Source of the DNA: Saccopteryx bilineata | Taxonomy: Eukaryota; Chordata; Mammalia; Chiroptera; Emballonuridae | Assembly: GCF_036850765.1 (NCBI RefSeq) | Contig: NC_089493.1 | Span: 192,528,706 to 192,592,705 of the forward strand | Direction of reading: 5' to 3' | Length of the DNA stretch: 64,000 nucleotides | Notes under the pieces: generated by a model | Told to the model about the DNA's origin: nothing | The model's input: the letters and a program-made list of their open reading frames with translations, nothing else | Database searches by the model: none | Program-made: the position numbers and the translations under genes | Part shown: piece by piece, positions 20,140-31,564 of the stretch | How the letters are laid out: each line of letters opens with the position of its first letter | Position numbering within the stretch: the stretch's first letter is position 1

Positions 20140-20640
20140 CCAGTGATCTTGTGGCATGCCCCCCGCTGGAGCCTGTCTTCTATCCCCTCCCACAGCGAGC
20201 TTTTTAAAAGCGAGTGAGACCTCTTCTCTCTCGGGCTCTCATTGGCTGTACCCTGCACCCGGAGAAAACGCACGCTCCCCGCCAGGTCTCTAGGACACGG
20301 CCGCTGCCTGACTGTCCCACAGCTCGCTGGCCCGCCCGCTGCCCCATCCACTCCAGCATCCTCCCCTCTATCCTCAGACACATCTCCCCAGGTGCGCCCT
20401 ACCTACCAAGCCCCCCTATCTTGCTGGGCTCTTCCTCATGGTGCCACCTGCCCTTACGTTACACGTAGCGTCTTGCAGGCCCTGGGAGGGCAGGGCTTTG
20501 GCCTGTTTTGGCTGCCACTGTATACCCAGCACCATAGAAGCCCCTGGTCCTGGCACTCCTCTCTGGGGGCTGGTGAAAGGTTTGGGGGCTCCCTGCCTTC
20601 TCGCTTCTCCTGGACTGTTTGCGCATGTGAGCGCCCCCTT
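20140..20640 (+). repeat. L2-like LINE fragment
   Basis: AGCGAGTGAGACCTCTTCTC, CTGACTGTCCCACAGCTCGC and TATACCCAGCACCATAGAAG ('tatccccagcgcctagaa') read as a degraded L2 in sense orientation. Confidence 0.45.
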
Positions 20641-20743
20641 TCTCCAATAAAGCATTTTTCTTAACCCATCCCATGTGACACCGTAGACTTCGTCTGAAGC
20701 TCGGGTGTGTGATTGGGGTAGACTCATCAAGGATCCTTTGCAT

Positions 20744-20940
20744 GACACAGACAGACCAGAAGTCCAGTTCCACCGTGTTACTTCCTAGCTGTGTGGCTTT
20801 GGGCAAGTTACTTAACATCTCTGAGCCTCTATAGCCTCATCTGGAAAGAGGAACTTAGAATACTTAGCTTGGTGAGATGTTAGGTGAAGAGTTAAGAAAA
20901 TGAATGTGAAAATACCTGGCACACAACAGGTCTTTCGCCC
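20744..20940 (+). repeat. MIR SINE
   Basis: TTCCTAGCTGTGTGGCTTTG, GCAAGTTACTTAACATCTCT, CCTGGCACACAACAGGTCTT. Confidence 0.87.
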
Positions 20941-21006
20941 CATCTCCGTCTAGTGGTATAATAAAATAATAATACCCACCACATTGTCGGGAGAATTTGG
21001 AAAGGG

Positions 21007-21330
21007 CTGTAGTGGGTTGAGTGGTGGGCCCCCAGAAGATATGCCCATGGCCTAATCCCCGGAACCTGTGAATGTGACCTTATTTGGCAAAAGCCAACAT
21101 AATTAAGTATCTTGAGCTGAGATCTGGATTATCTAGCGGTCCTCAGTCCAATGACGTGTCTGTCCTATTGATAAGAGATACGCAGAGGAGACAGAACCAC
21201 AGAGTAGATGAGGAGAAAAATGGAGGCAGAGGTTGGAGTGATGCGGCTACAATCTATGGAATGCCAAGGACTGCTGGCAGCCATGAGAAGCTAGGAGAGA
21301 GGACAAATACGAGAGATGCCCAGGTCAGTG
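21007..21330 (+). repeat. MLT1-type LTR (ERVL-MaLR relic)
   Basis: GTAGTGGGTTGAGTGGTGGG, AACCTGTGAATGTGACCTTA, TTTGGCAAAAGCC, GGAGTGATGCGGCTACAATC and ATGCCAAGGACTGC follow the MLT1 LTR consensus. No internal retroviral sequence is seen beside it, so it is a solo LTR relic. Confidence 0.75.
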
Positions 21331-23050
21331 GGGGAGTGTGGGCTACTTGGAACCAGGCAGAGGGACTCGGGGCCTGATGTTTACAGGGTTGTCTTGGATG
21401 CTGACTGCCAGCCCCTGGGACCCTGGAGCCTTTGAGGCCAGTGGGATGTTATAGCACCTCTCGGCGGTAGTGGGAAGAGGGAGCCCCTGGCTTGTGGGAG
21501 CAGGCTGCCCTTAGATAGCCCATTGCTCGGACAACACAGGACAAGATTGTGGAGCCATTTAGACAGCTCTGCCCGCTGCACCAGTCTGTCTCCGAATCCA
21601 CGCCATTTCCACGGCACTGAGCACTTCCCTGGAGAACCTGGCATCCATCACCTGCCTCTAACGCATGGCGGCCTGCTCCTGCCACAGCCCAGTAATTTCC
21701 ATGACAGCTCCAGGAAGCAGGGGCAGGCAGCACGGAGCCCACGTCCTCCTAGGACAGGATGCCAGGCTCGGGCTTCCTTTCATCCTCCGAGTCTCTGCAG
21801 CCCCCGAAGGAAGGCCGTGCGTGCAAGGCGGAATGTGCAATAACACTTCTTTGTCAGGTTGCCTGCCTGAGCCTTCTTCTGGGAAAAGCCACCTCCCAGT
21901 TGGGGACAGAGGGAGGGCCGGGTCGCCCAGGCCAACTGCGTGATCTTTCTGCTACACCCTGTCCCCGATCTAGGGCGAGCTCAGGGGACCCCAGATGCTG
22001 CCTCCTCTGCGGCTCACGCCTCTGGCAGGAAGAGGAGAGCTGCTTTGGGCAGAGCAGACCCCCAGGGAGTGTGGACTCCAGGAGGCACGTGGGGGGAGGC
22101 GGCAGAGGTGGCTGTTTCACACCCTGTCACAATGGAGGTAGCAGTTTCCTTTTTTGGGGACTGGTAATGTGACCTACTTCATTATAACAAGGATGCTACT
22201 TCAGCACTTGGATGAAAAAGGCAGGTAAGGAATGCGTTCCCCTCCCCTAGACGGAGCAAGAAAGAGGACGAACCCTGCTCTGCTGTGCTCCACAAGTCGT
22301 TCCCTCGCCTAAACCCCCCCTCTCAGCCTGTCAACTGGAAAAGCCCCCCCTGTGCTTTGTAAGCCAGCTGGGGGGACCCCCGCCTCCCCCCCCCCCCGGC
22401 AGACTTGCATCAGCTAGCCCTCCACGCTGAGCTGCCCAGGCTAGGGGGTGAAGTCTCAGCTTTTCCAGTTGGATGCTGAGTTCTATATCTGGATGGGTCA
22501 AGGCTCTGCCCATGGTAATGAGGGACCAGGGCAAGGAGGGACACTTCTGAGGCCAGGGCGAGCCTGAACAACCGCCCACAATTTGAGGCTTCCTTGACCA
22601 CTCCTGGCTAAGGGCAGGCAACGTCCCTAGGGACAGGGTGATGAGTCTGGCCCCAATATGTCAGTGCCGGGGACCTTGTTGGGCCATCCTGTGGCTAGGG
22701 TGGCCATGTCCAGTGTCACATGACCCTTACTCCCAGCTGGCCGACTCATTGTGAGCTTGGGGCCATGGAATCTATAGGCTGTGGAACTAAAAGCGGTCAG
22801 GACAGTTTCCCCTCGAGTGCCTGAAACAAAGGCGCCCCCCCATTAATACCTGAGCTGCAGGGACAATTAGTATGAAACGACTTACAATTAAGTCAACTTG
22901 GAGTGGGGTTGCGGTAGGACCACATCTGCTGCTGGTTAGGGAACCGCGCAAGCAAGTGCTTCCTCTCAGACCATCTGCCGGCCACCTCCTGACGCTGCAA
23001 GCGGCAAGAGTGGTGCTAGCTGGGGACATTTTACTTGGGGACATTTTACT
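21331..23050. other. Unannotated, GC-rich unique sequence
   Basis: The longest stretch here without a named repeat. Overlapping frames on several phases at 21449-22172 are open together, which suggests composition rather than coding. A C11 run lies at about 22387-22397. No splice-bounded exon was recognised. Confidence 0.45.
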
Positions 23051-23065
23051 TGACCTCGTGATACT

Positions 23066-23399
23066 TTTTTTTTTTTTTTATAGAGACAGAGAAAGAGTCG
23101 GAGAGAGGAATAGATAGGGACAGACAGACAGGAATGGAGAGAGATGAGAAGCATCAATCATCAGTTTTTTGTTGCGACACCTTAGTTGTTCATTGATTGC
23201 TTTCTCATATGTGCCTTGACTGCGGGGCTACAGCAGACCGAGTAACCTCTTGCTCAAGCCAGCGACCTTGGGTCCAAGCTGGTGAGCTTTGCTCAAACCA
23301 GATGAGCCCAGGCTCAAGCTGCCGACCTCGGAGTCTCAAACCTGGGTCCTCTGCATCCCAGTCCGATGCTCTATCCACTGCGCCACTGCCTGGTCAGGC
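23066..23399 (-). mobile_element. SINE family C
   Basis: Minus strand: GCCTGACCAGGCAGTGGCGC, GATAGAGCATCGGACTGGGA, the CATCTGGTTTGAGCAAAGCT module, CAAGGCACATATGAGAAAGC, AATCAATGAACAACTAAGGT, then an A-tail. The TSD is imperfect: TGACCTCGTGATACT at 23051-23065 against TGACCTAGTGATTCT at 23400-23414. Confidence 0.92.
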
Positions 23400-23429
23400 T
23401 GACCTAGTGATTCTTGTACGGGGAAGATG

Positions 23430-23800
23430 AAGCAAGAATTCCCTCCCTTCCTCTCTTCCTCATATTGTCCACATGAGGATTTTTTGTTGCAAACAACAGA
23501 AATAAATAAATCTTGGCTTACCTAAGCATAAAAAGGGGTTTATTGTAAGGATTCGGGTAGGCAGACCGCAGAATGGCACAGGAAGGTTGTCCCAAGGACG
23601 TGGGCTGATTAGTCACAGGTCACTGGACTGCTGGACTCCCAACTCCAAGCCATGGCCACCCAGCACTCAAAATCCCAGGTGCCACCACCCTGGTCATGAA
23701 ATGAAGTCTGAAGGCCTTCTGTGCCTCATCAGACTTGTGTTCCAGGTGGGGTCATGTGACAGGCTGGTAGAACTGTGAGGGGTGGAAACACACATCTGGG
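23430..23800. repeat. Ancient interspersed repeat, family not named
   Basis: AAACAACAGAAATAAATAAA, then GGCTTACCTAAGCATAAAAA and GGGTTTATTGTAAGGATTCG resemble an old repeat that appears inverted near 55690-56100 (AGAAGCCAACTCCAACGGGC). Confidence 0.4.
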
Positions 23801-24009
23801 TCTTTTGGCTTCCATAGATAGAGGCGGGCTCAGGTGCCAGGCAGACGACAAAGTGATGAGCACAGGTGCATGGTCCTCATCCGGTGCTGGACACCCAGGG
23901 AGAGAGGAGAGCCAGGCCCAGCCCTTGCCATTAGGTGGGACAGCAGAGGCATGACGCATTGTGACATAGGGATCAAAGAGCCACGGAGTCAGCACGAAGG
24001 ACAAAACAG

Positions 24010-24110
24010 TGAATCCAGCCTCAGTCTCCCCGTCTGTAAAATGAGGGTGGTACTGATAGTGCTTGTCTGTCCTTGTCCCCTGTGGCTGTTTGAGGAATAA
24101 ACTCAGTGAA
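24010..24110 (+). repeat. MIR SINE fragment
   Basis: CAGCCTCAGTCTCCCCGTCT, then GTAAAATGAGGGTGGTACTG and TTTGAGGAATAAACTCAGTG. Confidence 0.75.
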
Positions 24111-24254
24111 TGAGAAACTCCTTCTGTTGCGTTGGCACATGCAGGGCCCTGTGTTCTCATTACAGAGGCAGCTCGGCCGAGTGGGCAATGATGTTGTCAC
24201 TCCTGCTGTGGGGTCCCAGTAGCTCCCCCCCCCAGTATTCTTCAGGGGCAGCAT

Positions 24255-24500
24255 AGTGGGGAGGCTAACACCACAGGTTCTGAAGACTGATTGAGCCCCA
24301 CAACAGTTTTGACATGCACTAAGTAGGGGGCCTCGGGTGACTAACTTTACTGTTCTGCGCCTCAGTTTCCCCCATCGGTAACACGGGGACGGACACGACT
24401 CGCTTCACAGGGTCGCTGTGAGGATTACGTGTGTGACACCAATAGGTTTCCGATGAGCGGTGCCTGGCACACGGCTCCCATCTCAATGAGTGTCAGTGAT
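24255..24500 (+). repeat. MIR SINE
   Basis: CTGCGCCTCAGTTTCCCCCA, GTCGCTGTGAGGATTACGTG, GCGGTGCCTGGCACACGGCT: long MIR with a good 3' half. Confidence 0.82.
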
Positions 24501-24920
24501 TTCTATCAGTCAGAGGTCCGCCGCGGGCACAAAGCCCCGACACACTCCAGACCAACCTGTTTCAGACAGAGACACGATTCACATGTGACAACTAAGCACT
24601 CACGCGGCCCTCGGGAGCCGTTCAGACTGGACGTCAGCAGCCCCCCGGCGTCGCGGGCCCAGAACCTCAGGTTCACAGGCTGTGTGAGTTTAGAGCTCTC
24701 CCGACGTTGCCAGCTCCCTGCCGAGTTCCGACTGGTCCCAAGTCCCTGTTCCCGTGTTGAGCCCGCCATCTTGGTTTGGCCTCGCTCAGGGTTTTGAACT
24801 CCGCACAGACGACTTGAAGGGTAAGAGCTGGGAGGTTGGGCAGTGTCTCCCGGCCTCCCATTCCAAGTCAACCCCTGGGAACAGCCCTGCCATCTAGCCT
24901 GCCTTCTTCTTCCTCCACGA
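24501..24920. other. Unannotated, moderately CpG-rich
   Basis: CpG dinucleotides are denser than in the surroundings (for example CCGCCGCGGGC at 24520-24530). No promoter or exon can be shown. Confidence 0.4.
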
Positions 24921-25146
24921 CAATGGTTCTCAAACAGGCATGGTCCCGCCTCCCAGGGGACATTTGGCAATGTCTGGAGACATTTTTGGTGGGCACAGTG
25001 GGGAGTAGGCAGGGGTCTTGTTACTGGCAGCTGGCAAGTAGAGGTCAGGACGTTGCTAAATATCCTACGATGCACAGGAGAGTCCTGCATATCAAAAAAC
25101 TTTCCGGCACCATAAAGAATTCTCCAGTGCTGAGGTTAAAAAATCC
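24921..25146 (+). mobile_element. MER20 (ancient hAT-Charlie MITE)
   Basis: CAATGGTTCTCAAACAGGCA, GGGGACATTTGGCAATGTCT, GGAGACATTTTTGGTGGGCA and GTGCTGAGGTTAAAAAATCC match MER20 end to end. A family-A SINE sits at its 3' border. Confidence 0.88.
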
Positions 25147-25161
25147 CATTCGAGGAATTTT

Positions 25162-25539
25162 TTTTTTTTTTTTTCTGAAGCTGGAAATGGGGAGAGACAG
25201 TCAGACAGACTCCCGCATGCGCCCGACCGGGACCCACCCGGCACGCCCACCAGGGGCGACGCTCTGCCCACCAGGGGGCGATGCTCTGCCCCTCCAGGGC
25301 GTCCGCGACCAGAGCCACTCTAGCGCCTGGGGCAGAGGCCAAGGAGCCATCCCCAGCGCCCGGGCCATCTTTGCTCCAATGGAGCCTTGGCTGCGGGAGG
25401 GTAAGAGAGAGACAGAGAGGACAGGGGGAGGGGGTGGAGAAGCAAATGGGCGCTTCTCCTATGTGCCCTGGCTGGGAATCGAACCCGGGTCCCCCGCACG
25501 CCAGGCCGACGCTCTACCGCTGAGCCAACCGGCCAGGGC
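25162..25539 (-). mobile_element. SINE family A (young form, intact CTCF core)
   Basis: Complete A element on the minus strand (GGCCCTGGCCGGTTGGCTCA ... GTTTCCAGCTTCAGAAAA). TSD of 17 bp with one mismatch (25145-25161, 25540-25556; CCCATTCGAGG against CCCATTAGAGG). The three-unit array includes a perfect CCACCAGGGGGCG on the plus strand at 25268-25280. Confidence 0.95.
25268..25280 (+). promoter_or_regulatory. CTCF core motif within SINE A
   Basis: CCACCAGGGGGCG, identical to the core of the vertebrate CTCF consensus. One unit of the SINE's internal array. Confidence 0.5.
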
Positions 25540-25559
25540 CCCATTAGAGGAATTTTGCT

Positions 25560-26110
25560 GAATAAAATGGCGTATGTCTTGTACAAAAGTACAAAGAAGA
25601 AAGAACCCCCCCCCCCCACCACACACACACACAAATATCACTACCCAGAGACAACTGCAGTCTACATTTTGGTAGTCTTTCCTGCAAATTTCTCTCTCTG
25701 CACATTCATGTGTAGATTTATAGAAGTGTATAATCTGACAGACACCCACCTTTGCTATTATATGTACTATTCTTCACCCCTCCTTGCACTCAGCAACATC
25801 CCGTGGGCATCTTTCCACGGTCAACAGATGTGGGTTTGCAGCATCCTTTCGAGAAGCCTGCATGGCATTCCATAGTAGGGATGTAACACTTTATTTAGAC
25901 AATCCCTTATGGATGGATATTTAGATCATTTCCAGTATCTGGCTATTATAAACACTAGTATGATGAATATCATTGTATATATGTCTTAATCTGCTTGTCT
26001 GAGTAAATCCTTAAGATAAATTCTGAGAGCGGAGCTGCCGACCAGAGAAGAACATGCCCTTTTAGGACTCGTGGCACTCAGCGCCGGATTGCCACTTGAA
26101 AAGGAACATT
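25560..26110. repeat. L1M-type LINE tail
   Basis: CAGAGACAACTGCAGTCTAC, GCATTCCATAGTAGGGATGT, TCATTTCCAGTATCTGGCTA, AAATCCTTAAGATAAATTCT: the 3' UTR text of old L1 elements. A C-run followed by (CA)n lies at 25606-25632. Confidence 0.7.
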
Positions 26111-26619
26111 CATTTACACAGCGTCTAACGGGGCGCAGGAGGGCCCATCTCTCTGCCCTTCAGGCACTCGGGATGTTATTAACAGTCTTAACCTGAGAAA
26201 GGATTTTTTTTTTTTGTAAGCACCACAAGAGAATAGCCAGGAGTGCTCAGAGCTGAGTGTGGAAGTTTCTCGTTGGCAGCTGAATGCTAGGGTTTGATGT
26301 AACCCTGCTGCAGCCTGATTTTGTCTCCTGTCCCTGAACCTCCCTCTCCTTGTGGCGTCTGCAGGCAGGCCCGGGTGGGGGAGGGGAACTGGCAAACAGA
26401 TCAGCCTCCCCCCCCCCTACTGTGGTTCTCTCTATTTGGTTGGAAATGTTCCTTGGTCTCCCTTTCGCTATGCTCCCTGATTTTTTTTTTAATGCTCCCT
26501 GATTTTTAAGGACTCGGGAACCTGTTCCCATTAGGGTGGTCTCTATCTATGACCTTGACCTAAAGCCACCCTTAGTGAGAACTACCCTAATAATAGCTCC
26601 TACGGACAGAGTGGGTTCG
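26111..26619. other. Unannotated unique sequence
   Basis: Nothing recognised. The run AATGCTCCCTGATTTTTAAG repeats part of the text just before it (about 26472-26506). Confidence 0.45.
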
Positions 26620-26815
26620 CATTTAGAGTGTGTGGGTTTTCTTTGGTGTGGGGTTTACATTACTCCTCTAAACAGCCCCATAAAGCAGTTATTATTAGTC
26701 TCATCCCTGTTTTTCTCAATGCCATAACTGAGGCTCAGAAAGAGAAAATGATTGGTCCAGGTCCCACGGCACGTGAGCAGCAAGGCTGGGATTTGAACCC
26801 AGGCCTACTATCTGA
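26620..26815 (-). repeat. MIR SINE (complement)
   Basis: AACTGAGGCTCAGAAAGAGA, CAGCAAGGCTGGGATTTGAA and CCCAGGCCTAC: MIR core and 5' part reversed. Confidence 0.85.
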
Positions 26816-27187
26816 AAATGCAGCCAGGATTTGTCTTCACCAGGCCTAGGAAGACATGCAGACACGAACATGATTATCATGAAAGACATAGTTCACAGTC
26901 ACAGAGTCCTAAAAACAGGAGGGGTGACACGCCACGCAGGGCTACCGGGTACCGCCTGAGTGTTGGTCCGGAGGTGGAAGGAGCAGGGGAAAGCCTGGGT
27001 GAAAACCCTTATTGCCAGATGTACCTCACCAGCAAGTTCTCGGCGAGAAAGGCTTTAGGATGTAGGTACTGCATGTTAGCATGGTGTGGGAGTTTATGTT
27101 TCTGAAATCAGGATGCACCTTGCAGTTTAAGTGCCTATTTCATATGTTACCAGGCAGAAGAGTGTATTTTATTCATTAAAGGAAAGA

Positions 27188-27392
27188 TCTCTTACTGGAT
27201 GACTGTAGTTCAAGTCTTGGTCCTACCACCTCTTAGCTGTCTGATCAAATTCTTTCACCTTGCTGCATGCAACATGGTGCGAGTCAAGATATCTAGCTCT
27301 AGTCGTTGTGAGGAATAAACAAGAAAGTGGCTCTGATTGCCCCACAGTGCCAAACACACAGAAAAGTCTCAGTAAATACTAGCTGTTGTTTT
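27188..27392 (+). repeat. MIR SINE
   Basis: AAGTCTTGGTCCTACCACCT, CTTAGCTGTCTGATCAAATT, TCGTTGTGAGGAATAAACAA, AGTCTCAGTAAATACTAGCT. Confidence 0.85.
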
Positions 27393-27854
27393 TCTTTGTA
27401 ACCCCTAAGGTCCAAATCAAACGAATGGTTGTAAAGCCGGGGGTCTTGACTGGAAGCCACAGAAACGGACTTTTATAGAGAAAGGGGGGCTTTTAGGAGG
27501 AGCACGTGGGCTCCCAGAAATGAAGGGACACTGTTCTTCCTGCCATGTCTATCCAACCCCAGAACAATCAGTCGCAGCAGCTGGCGAGTGAGAAAGGGGG
27601 TGAATGGAAAGGGACACAGAAGGCAGGCGGCGGCTTTCCTGCCACTGGCACTGGCTGTCATCCACACACCCTCTGTACATTTCCAGGGCGCCCATCTGAA
27701 GCCGGGCTCCGGATGGGTGTTGGGGGTCGGGTCATGTCTGAAAGTGGAGCGAAGGTGAGCGCAGGAACACCCTCACCGTCTCTAAGTTCCTATTCTAGTG
27801 TAAGAAACCTGCACAGGAGAGACGACTACAACGTGGTGGGAGGCGTCAAACAGA
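27393..27854. other. Unannotated unique sequence
   Basis: No repeat or gene recognised in this stretch. Confidence 0.4.
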
Positions 27855-27866
27855 AAGACTGACCTT

Positions 27867-28047
27867 AATTTTTTATTTTATTTATTCATTTTAGAGAGGA
27901 GAGAGAGAGGGAGAGAGAGACAGAGACGGGGGGAGGAGCTGGAAGCATCAACTCCCGTATGTGCCTTGACCAGGCAAGCCCAGGGTTTCGAACCCGCGAC
28001 CTCAGCATTTCCAGGTCGACGCTTTATCCACTGTGCCACCACAGGTC
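27867..28047 (-). mobile_element. SINE family B
   Basis: Minus strand: TGACCTGTGGTGGCACAGTG, GATAAAGCGTCGACCTGGAA, B box GGTTCGAAACC, CTGGTCAAGGCACATACGGG, a (TC)n tract and an AATAAATAAAAT tail. Perfect 12-bp TSD AAGACTGACCTT (27855-27866, 28048-28059). Confidence 0.95.
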
Positions 28048-28084
28048 AAGACTGACCTTGACTGAGCACCAATGTGCCCCGGGG

Positions 28085-28215
28085 GGGGGGCTTTGCCTGA
28101 ATGATCTCGCTTAACTCTCCTGACCACCCTGTGAGATGGGTATGGCTATGCCCATTTTGCAAGTGAAACATTGGAGCTCAAAGAAGTTAAACAGATTTGA
28201 ACTTGGGCCTTTGCT
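28085..28215 (-). repeat. MIR SINE (complement)
   Basis: CCACCCTGTGAGATGGGTAT, CATTTTGCAAGTGAAACATT, GAAGTTAAACAGATTTGAAC. Confidence 0.75.
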
Positions 28216-28450
28216 ATTCAATGGCACACAGAGGAGGCAGCCACTTAGGGCTGAGGGGTGGAAAACAGGGTTCAAGACAATGTGCCAGTAAGAGAAGAAC
28301 ATTCCGGAAACATGAACCGGCGTTTTCAAAGGCTGTATACTTGTGTGGGTGCACAGCACCGTTCGTGCAGCTGCTAAGCAGCATTTCTCGAACACTTACC
28401 ACATTCCAGACACATTAGATGTATTTAATCCTCACCACTTGCTCTCCTTT

Positions 28451-28970
28451 TTTTACTTACTTATTTTTATTGACTTTTAGAGAGAGGAAAAGGGAGAGGG
28501 AGAGAGAGAGGTTGATTTGTTGTTTCACTTATTTATGTACTCATTAGTTGATTCTTTTTAATTTTATTTATTTATTTTGTGACAGAGAGAGTCAGAGAGA
28601 GGGACAGGCAGGAAGGGAGAGAGATGAGAAGCATCAATTCTTCATTGCGGCATCTTAGTTGTTCATTGATTGCTTTCTCATATGTACCTTGACCCGGGGG
28701 GCTACAACAGACTGAGTGACCCTTTGTTCGAGCCAGTGACCTTGGGCTCAAACTGGTGAGCCTTGCTCAAACCAGATGAACCCGCGCTCAAGCTGGCGAC
28801 CTCAGGGTCTTGAACCTGGGTCCTCCGCATCCCAGTCCAATGCTCTATCCATTGCACCACCACCTGGTTAGGTCTCATTAGTTGATTCTTATATGTGCCA
28901 TGACTGGGAATTGGACCCATACCTTGGCATATGGGCATGACATTCTCTAACTGAGCTACAGGGCCTGAGC
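28451..28970 (-). mobile_element. SINE family D (old bat-type SINE), split by SINE C
   Basis: The complement reads GGCCCTGTAGCTCAGTTAGA, a B-box-like GGTCCAATTCC, AGTCATGGCACATATAAGAA, then (after the insert) AAATCAACCTCTCTCTCTCT and AGTCAATAAAAATAAGTAA. tRNA-derived, diverged, and similar in layout to the Ves-type SINEs of other bats. A family-C SINE splits it at 28557-28873. Confidence 0.75.
28557..28873 (-). mobile_element. SINE family C, nested in SINE D
   Basis: Complete C element: minus-strand CCTAACCAGGTGGTGGTGCA, GATAGAGCATTGGACTGGGA, the CATCTGGTTTGAGCAAGGCT module, and GGTACATATGAGAAAGCAAT. Perfect 17-bp TSD CTCATTAGTTGATTCTT (28540-28556, 28874-28890). Confidence 0.95.
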
Positions 28971-28984
28971 CATATATTCTTGTT

Positions 28985-29120
28985 TGAATTTTTATAAAGA
29001 GGGGCCTGAGGCTCAAGGAGGCGTGGCCCACAGACCCAGTGACAATAGAGAAGTCAGAACTAAAACCCAGGTCTGGCTTAGTCCCAGAGGATGTTTTATC
29101 TACTACACCAGCCCTGTGGC
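28985..29120 (-). repeat. MIR SINE fragment (complement)
   Basis: GGGCCTGAGGCTCAAGGAGG, AAGTCAGAACTAAAACCCAG and TCTACTACACCA. Confidence 0.7.
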
Positions 29121-29744
29121 TGGGAATGAACAGCAATGGCACCCGTCCCCTGCTCCTGACCTGCCAGTCAATATTAACTGACCTGCCTCCCACAGCGATT
29201 GGCTCAGATATGGGCATGTGACCCAAGCTAGCCCAATCAGAGTGAGCTCTGGGCTTTGAAAAGGTGCTTCTGGAAAGAGGTTTTACTTCTGAATTGGGAG
29301 GGTGGGGCTGATGATTCAGGCGAGAAGGAAATGTGGACCTGCCATGACAGTGGTCTTGAGCTGCATGGCCAGGCTGCAGACGTGGGCCCGGGGAGAGCCA
29401 ATGTGCCCAACGCATGGGAAGAGTTGGGGGGGGGGAGCGTGGAATACCCGCCCTAACTTGGCGTCCGGTGGCCAGCAGTGCCCTTGACTGAACCTGGCAA
29501 GCAGAGCCCCTTTGTGGAAGAGACCAAGTGTTCTGTTTACCGGGAGACCACGCTATAAATGACCCTGGGGAGAGGCAGGCACTGCTTGTACTTTCCCTAA
29601 TAACCGCCCACCAGACAGTGTCCCACGTGGGCCATAAGGCAGCTGCATTTCATGTCACAGTAATAAATAGGAGACTGAGATTACAGTAAAAAAGCAGTCT
29701 GGACTCCTCCGTGGGATGGCGCGGTGCCTGTCACTCTGAATAAT
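29121..29744. other. Unannotated; part may be an old repeat
   Basis: ATTGGCTCAGATATGGGCAT, TGTGACCCAAGCTAGCCCAA and GAAAGAGGTTTTACTTCTGA recall an old dispersed repeat that I cannot name. No exon. Confidence 0.35.
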
Positions 29745-30050
29745 GATGCGTTCTTTCCGTACCTCCAGCATGCCAGGCTCGCGCCAGCCTCCGGCTCCGG
29801 CACGCCCAATTCTCCTCTTGACACGTTCTTCCTGCACCTCTTCACCTGGCCACCTCATCGTCCAGCTCTCAGCCTAAGTGCCATTTTTCTCGAAGGCCTC
29901 CCTCGACCCCTGAGGCTGGGCTGGAAGTCCCCAGCCCACTCCTATGAGTCCTGTCTACCAAGCGGAGGTCAGCTCCAGGCTGGAGCTTCCCAAGGTCAGG
30001 GACATCTTACTCTGAGGTTCTTGCCTGCGGCCATCACAGTCCCACTTGAC
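29745..30050 (+). repeat. L2-like LINE fragment
   Basis: CTTCCTGCACCTCTTCACCT, GCCATTTTTCTCGAAGGCCT, CCCTCGACCCCTGAGG resemble the L2 sense text ('tcacctcctccaggaagccttccctgacc'). Confidence 0.55.
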
Positions 30051-31564
30051 TCTGCTCAGAAGGGCCCTGTCCTTGAGGTTTAATGCTCCATGGTCGCCAT
30101 CTTGAAATTCGTATTGATTTTATCTTTGAGTTTGTGCTCTGTAAGGGAAGTATGGGGGCGGGGGGCGACAATGGGGTCTCAGCTCATGTGCCATTCCACC
30201 TTTCACTGCTTTCTCGGGAGAGGTTCTTGGACACTTACTCCTCAGACCCGTCATGCCCAGGGCACTTCAGGACACTGCCTGGCCTTCCCGTCCCACACCT
30301 TCCCCCTGATCGCTGCTGCCCTCTTGGTAGTATCTTGCAGTGGGCATAGTCCCCACCCTGGGTTACGCACAACAGTAGCCTGTTCCTCAACGAGGTCTAG
30401 CCTGAGCTAGCTAGGTTCCAAGTGCATTTCAAAGATCCTCAGGGATTGTCCATCTGCTGTGCGGTGGGGCAGCGGACTGAGGGAAAGAGAGATGTCTGGC
30501 TAAATGTCCCCAGACCCTGCCATGTGGTGTCAGCCCAGTGACTGGCAGAAGGGGAAACCCCGCATTCATTAGACCCAAATAAGAATGCAGGCGCCGGTGA
30601 GTTCCTGTACTTGCTGGTAGCCCTGATCCCAGGGCACTCCTGCAGCTGGCTCAGGGCCAGAGGGAGCAGAGGGTGAGAAGGGCGGTAGGAGTTGGGCAGG
30701 GGAGGCTCAGAACCCTCTCTTTCTCCTTTCACCTTCCTGTGTCTGAACTGTTTATCTCTGTGGCTCGCTCTAGGCACCCTCCTGGGATGAGCCACAAGAT
30801 ACAAATTATGCCATTGCAGTGATTCTGTTTATGCCTTAAATGCCCTGGCACATACATTTAAAACTGGAGTCACACAATAGAAAGATGAACAGGAAGTTCA
30901 CGCTAATCATTTAAAATTTGTGTGCTTCTCTACTTAGAAGGACACCAAACAGCACGTGAAAAAGCACCATTCGATGTCCAGAGAGAGAGACCACGGGAGG
31001 AAGGAGAAACTGTCTATGCCCCCTTCTCTAACAGTCCTTTCCTTCCTGCTCTTCAAAGGAGGAACTGGCCCAGCCCCAGCTCATGTTTGCTGAGTGAAAG
31101 ACGAAATAAATAAATATTTGTATTAAAAAAGCGGAGCACACTCATTATCTTCTATTTCTGACAACGCGGGATGTAATCAAGATTCCCACCTGTTGTGAGA
31201 CACAAGACTATCTGAACAATACAAGTCCTCCTGGATCATATATGCCTGTTGTCGGGTTTAGTTGCCAGATGTCTGCCAAGTCATCACCGTTTTCTCACCA
31301 GAGATGTTCCTGTCTCACTGCGGAGCCGGCGCTGGTCCTGCTGGGGTAGCTTCTACCAGCCGAATCCTTCCGCAGATGGCAATTGCAGAGACTCTGAACA
31401 AAATTTTAAAACAACTGTTCAAAGATGCCAGAGAGCAAACAAGAGCAGACAAAAGCTAGAAGGACTTCAGCCCACGAAAAACAGCAAATCTATGGTCTGT
31501 GGCCCCCACCGGCTTAAACACGCATGCATTACAGGAGGGCAGACGCTCCATGGCTGGAAGATTC
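30051..31564. other. Unannotated, largely unique sequence
   Basis: No exon recognised. 30150-30165 holds GGGGGCGGGGGGCG, a possible quadruplex seed. Possible L1M remnants near 30790-30920. I cannot name anything else. Confidence 0.4.
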
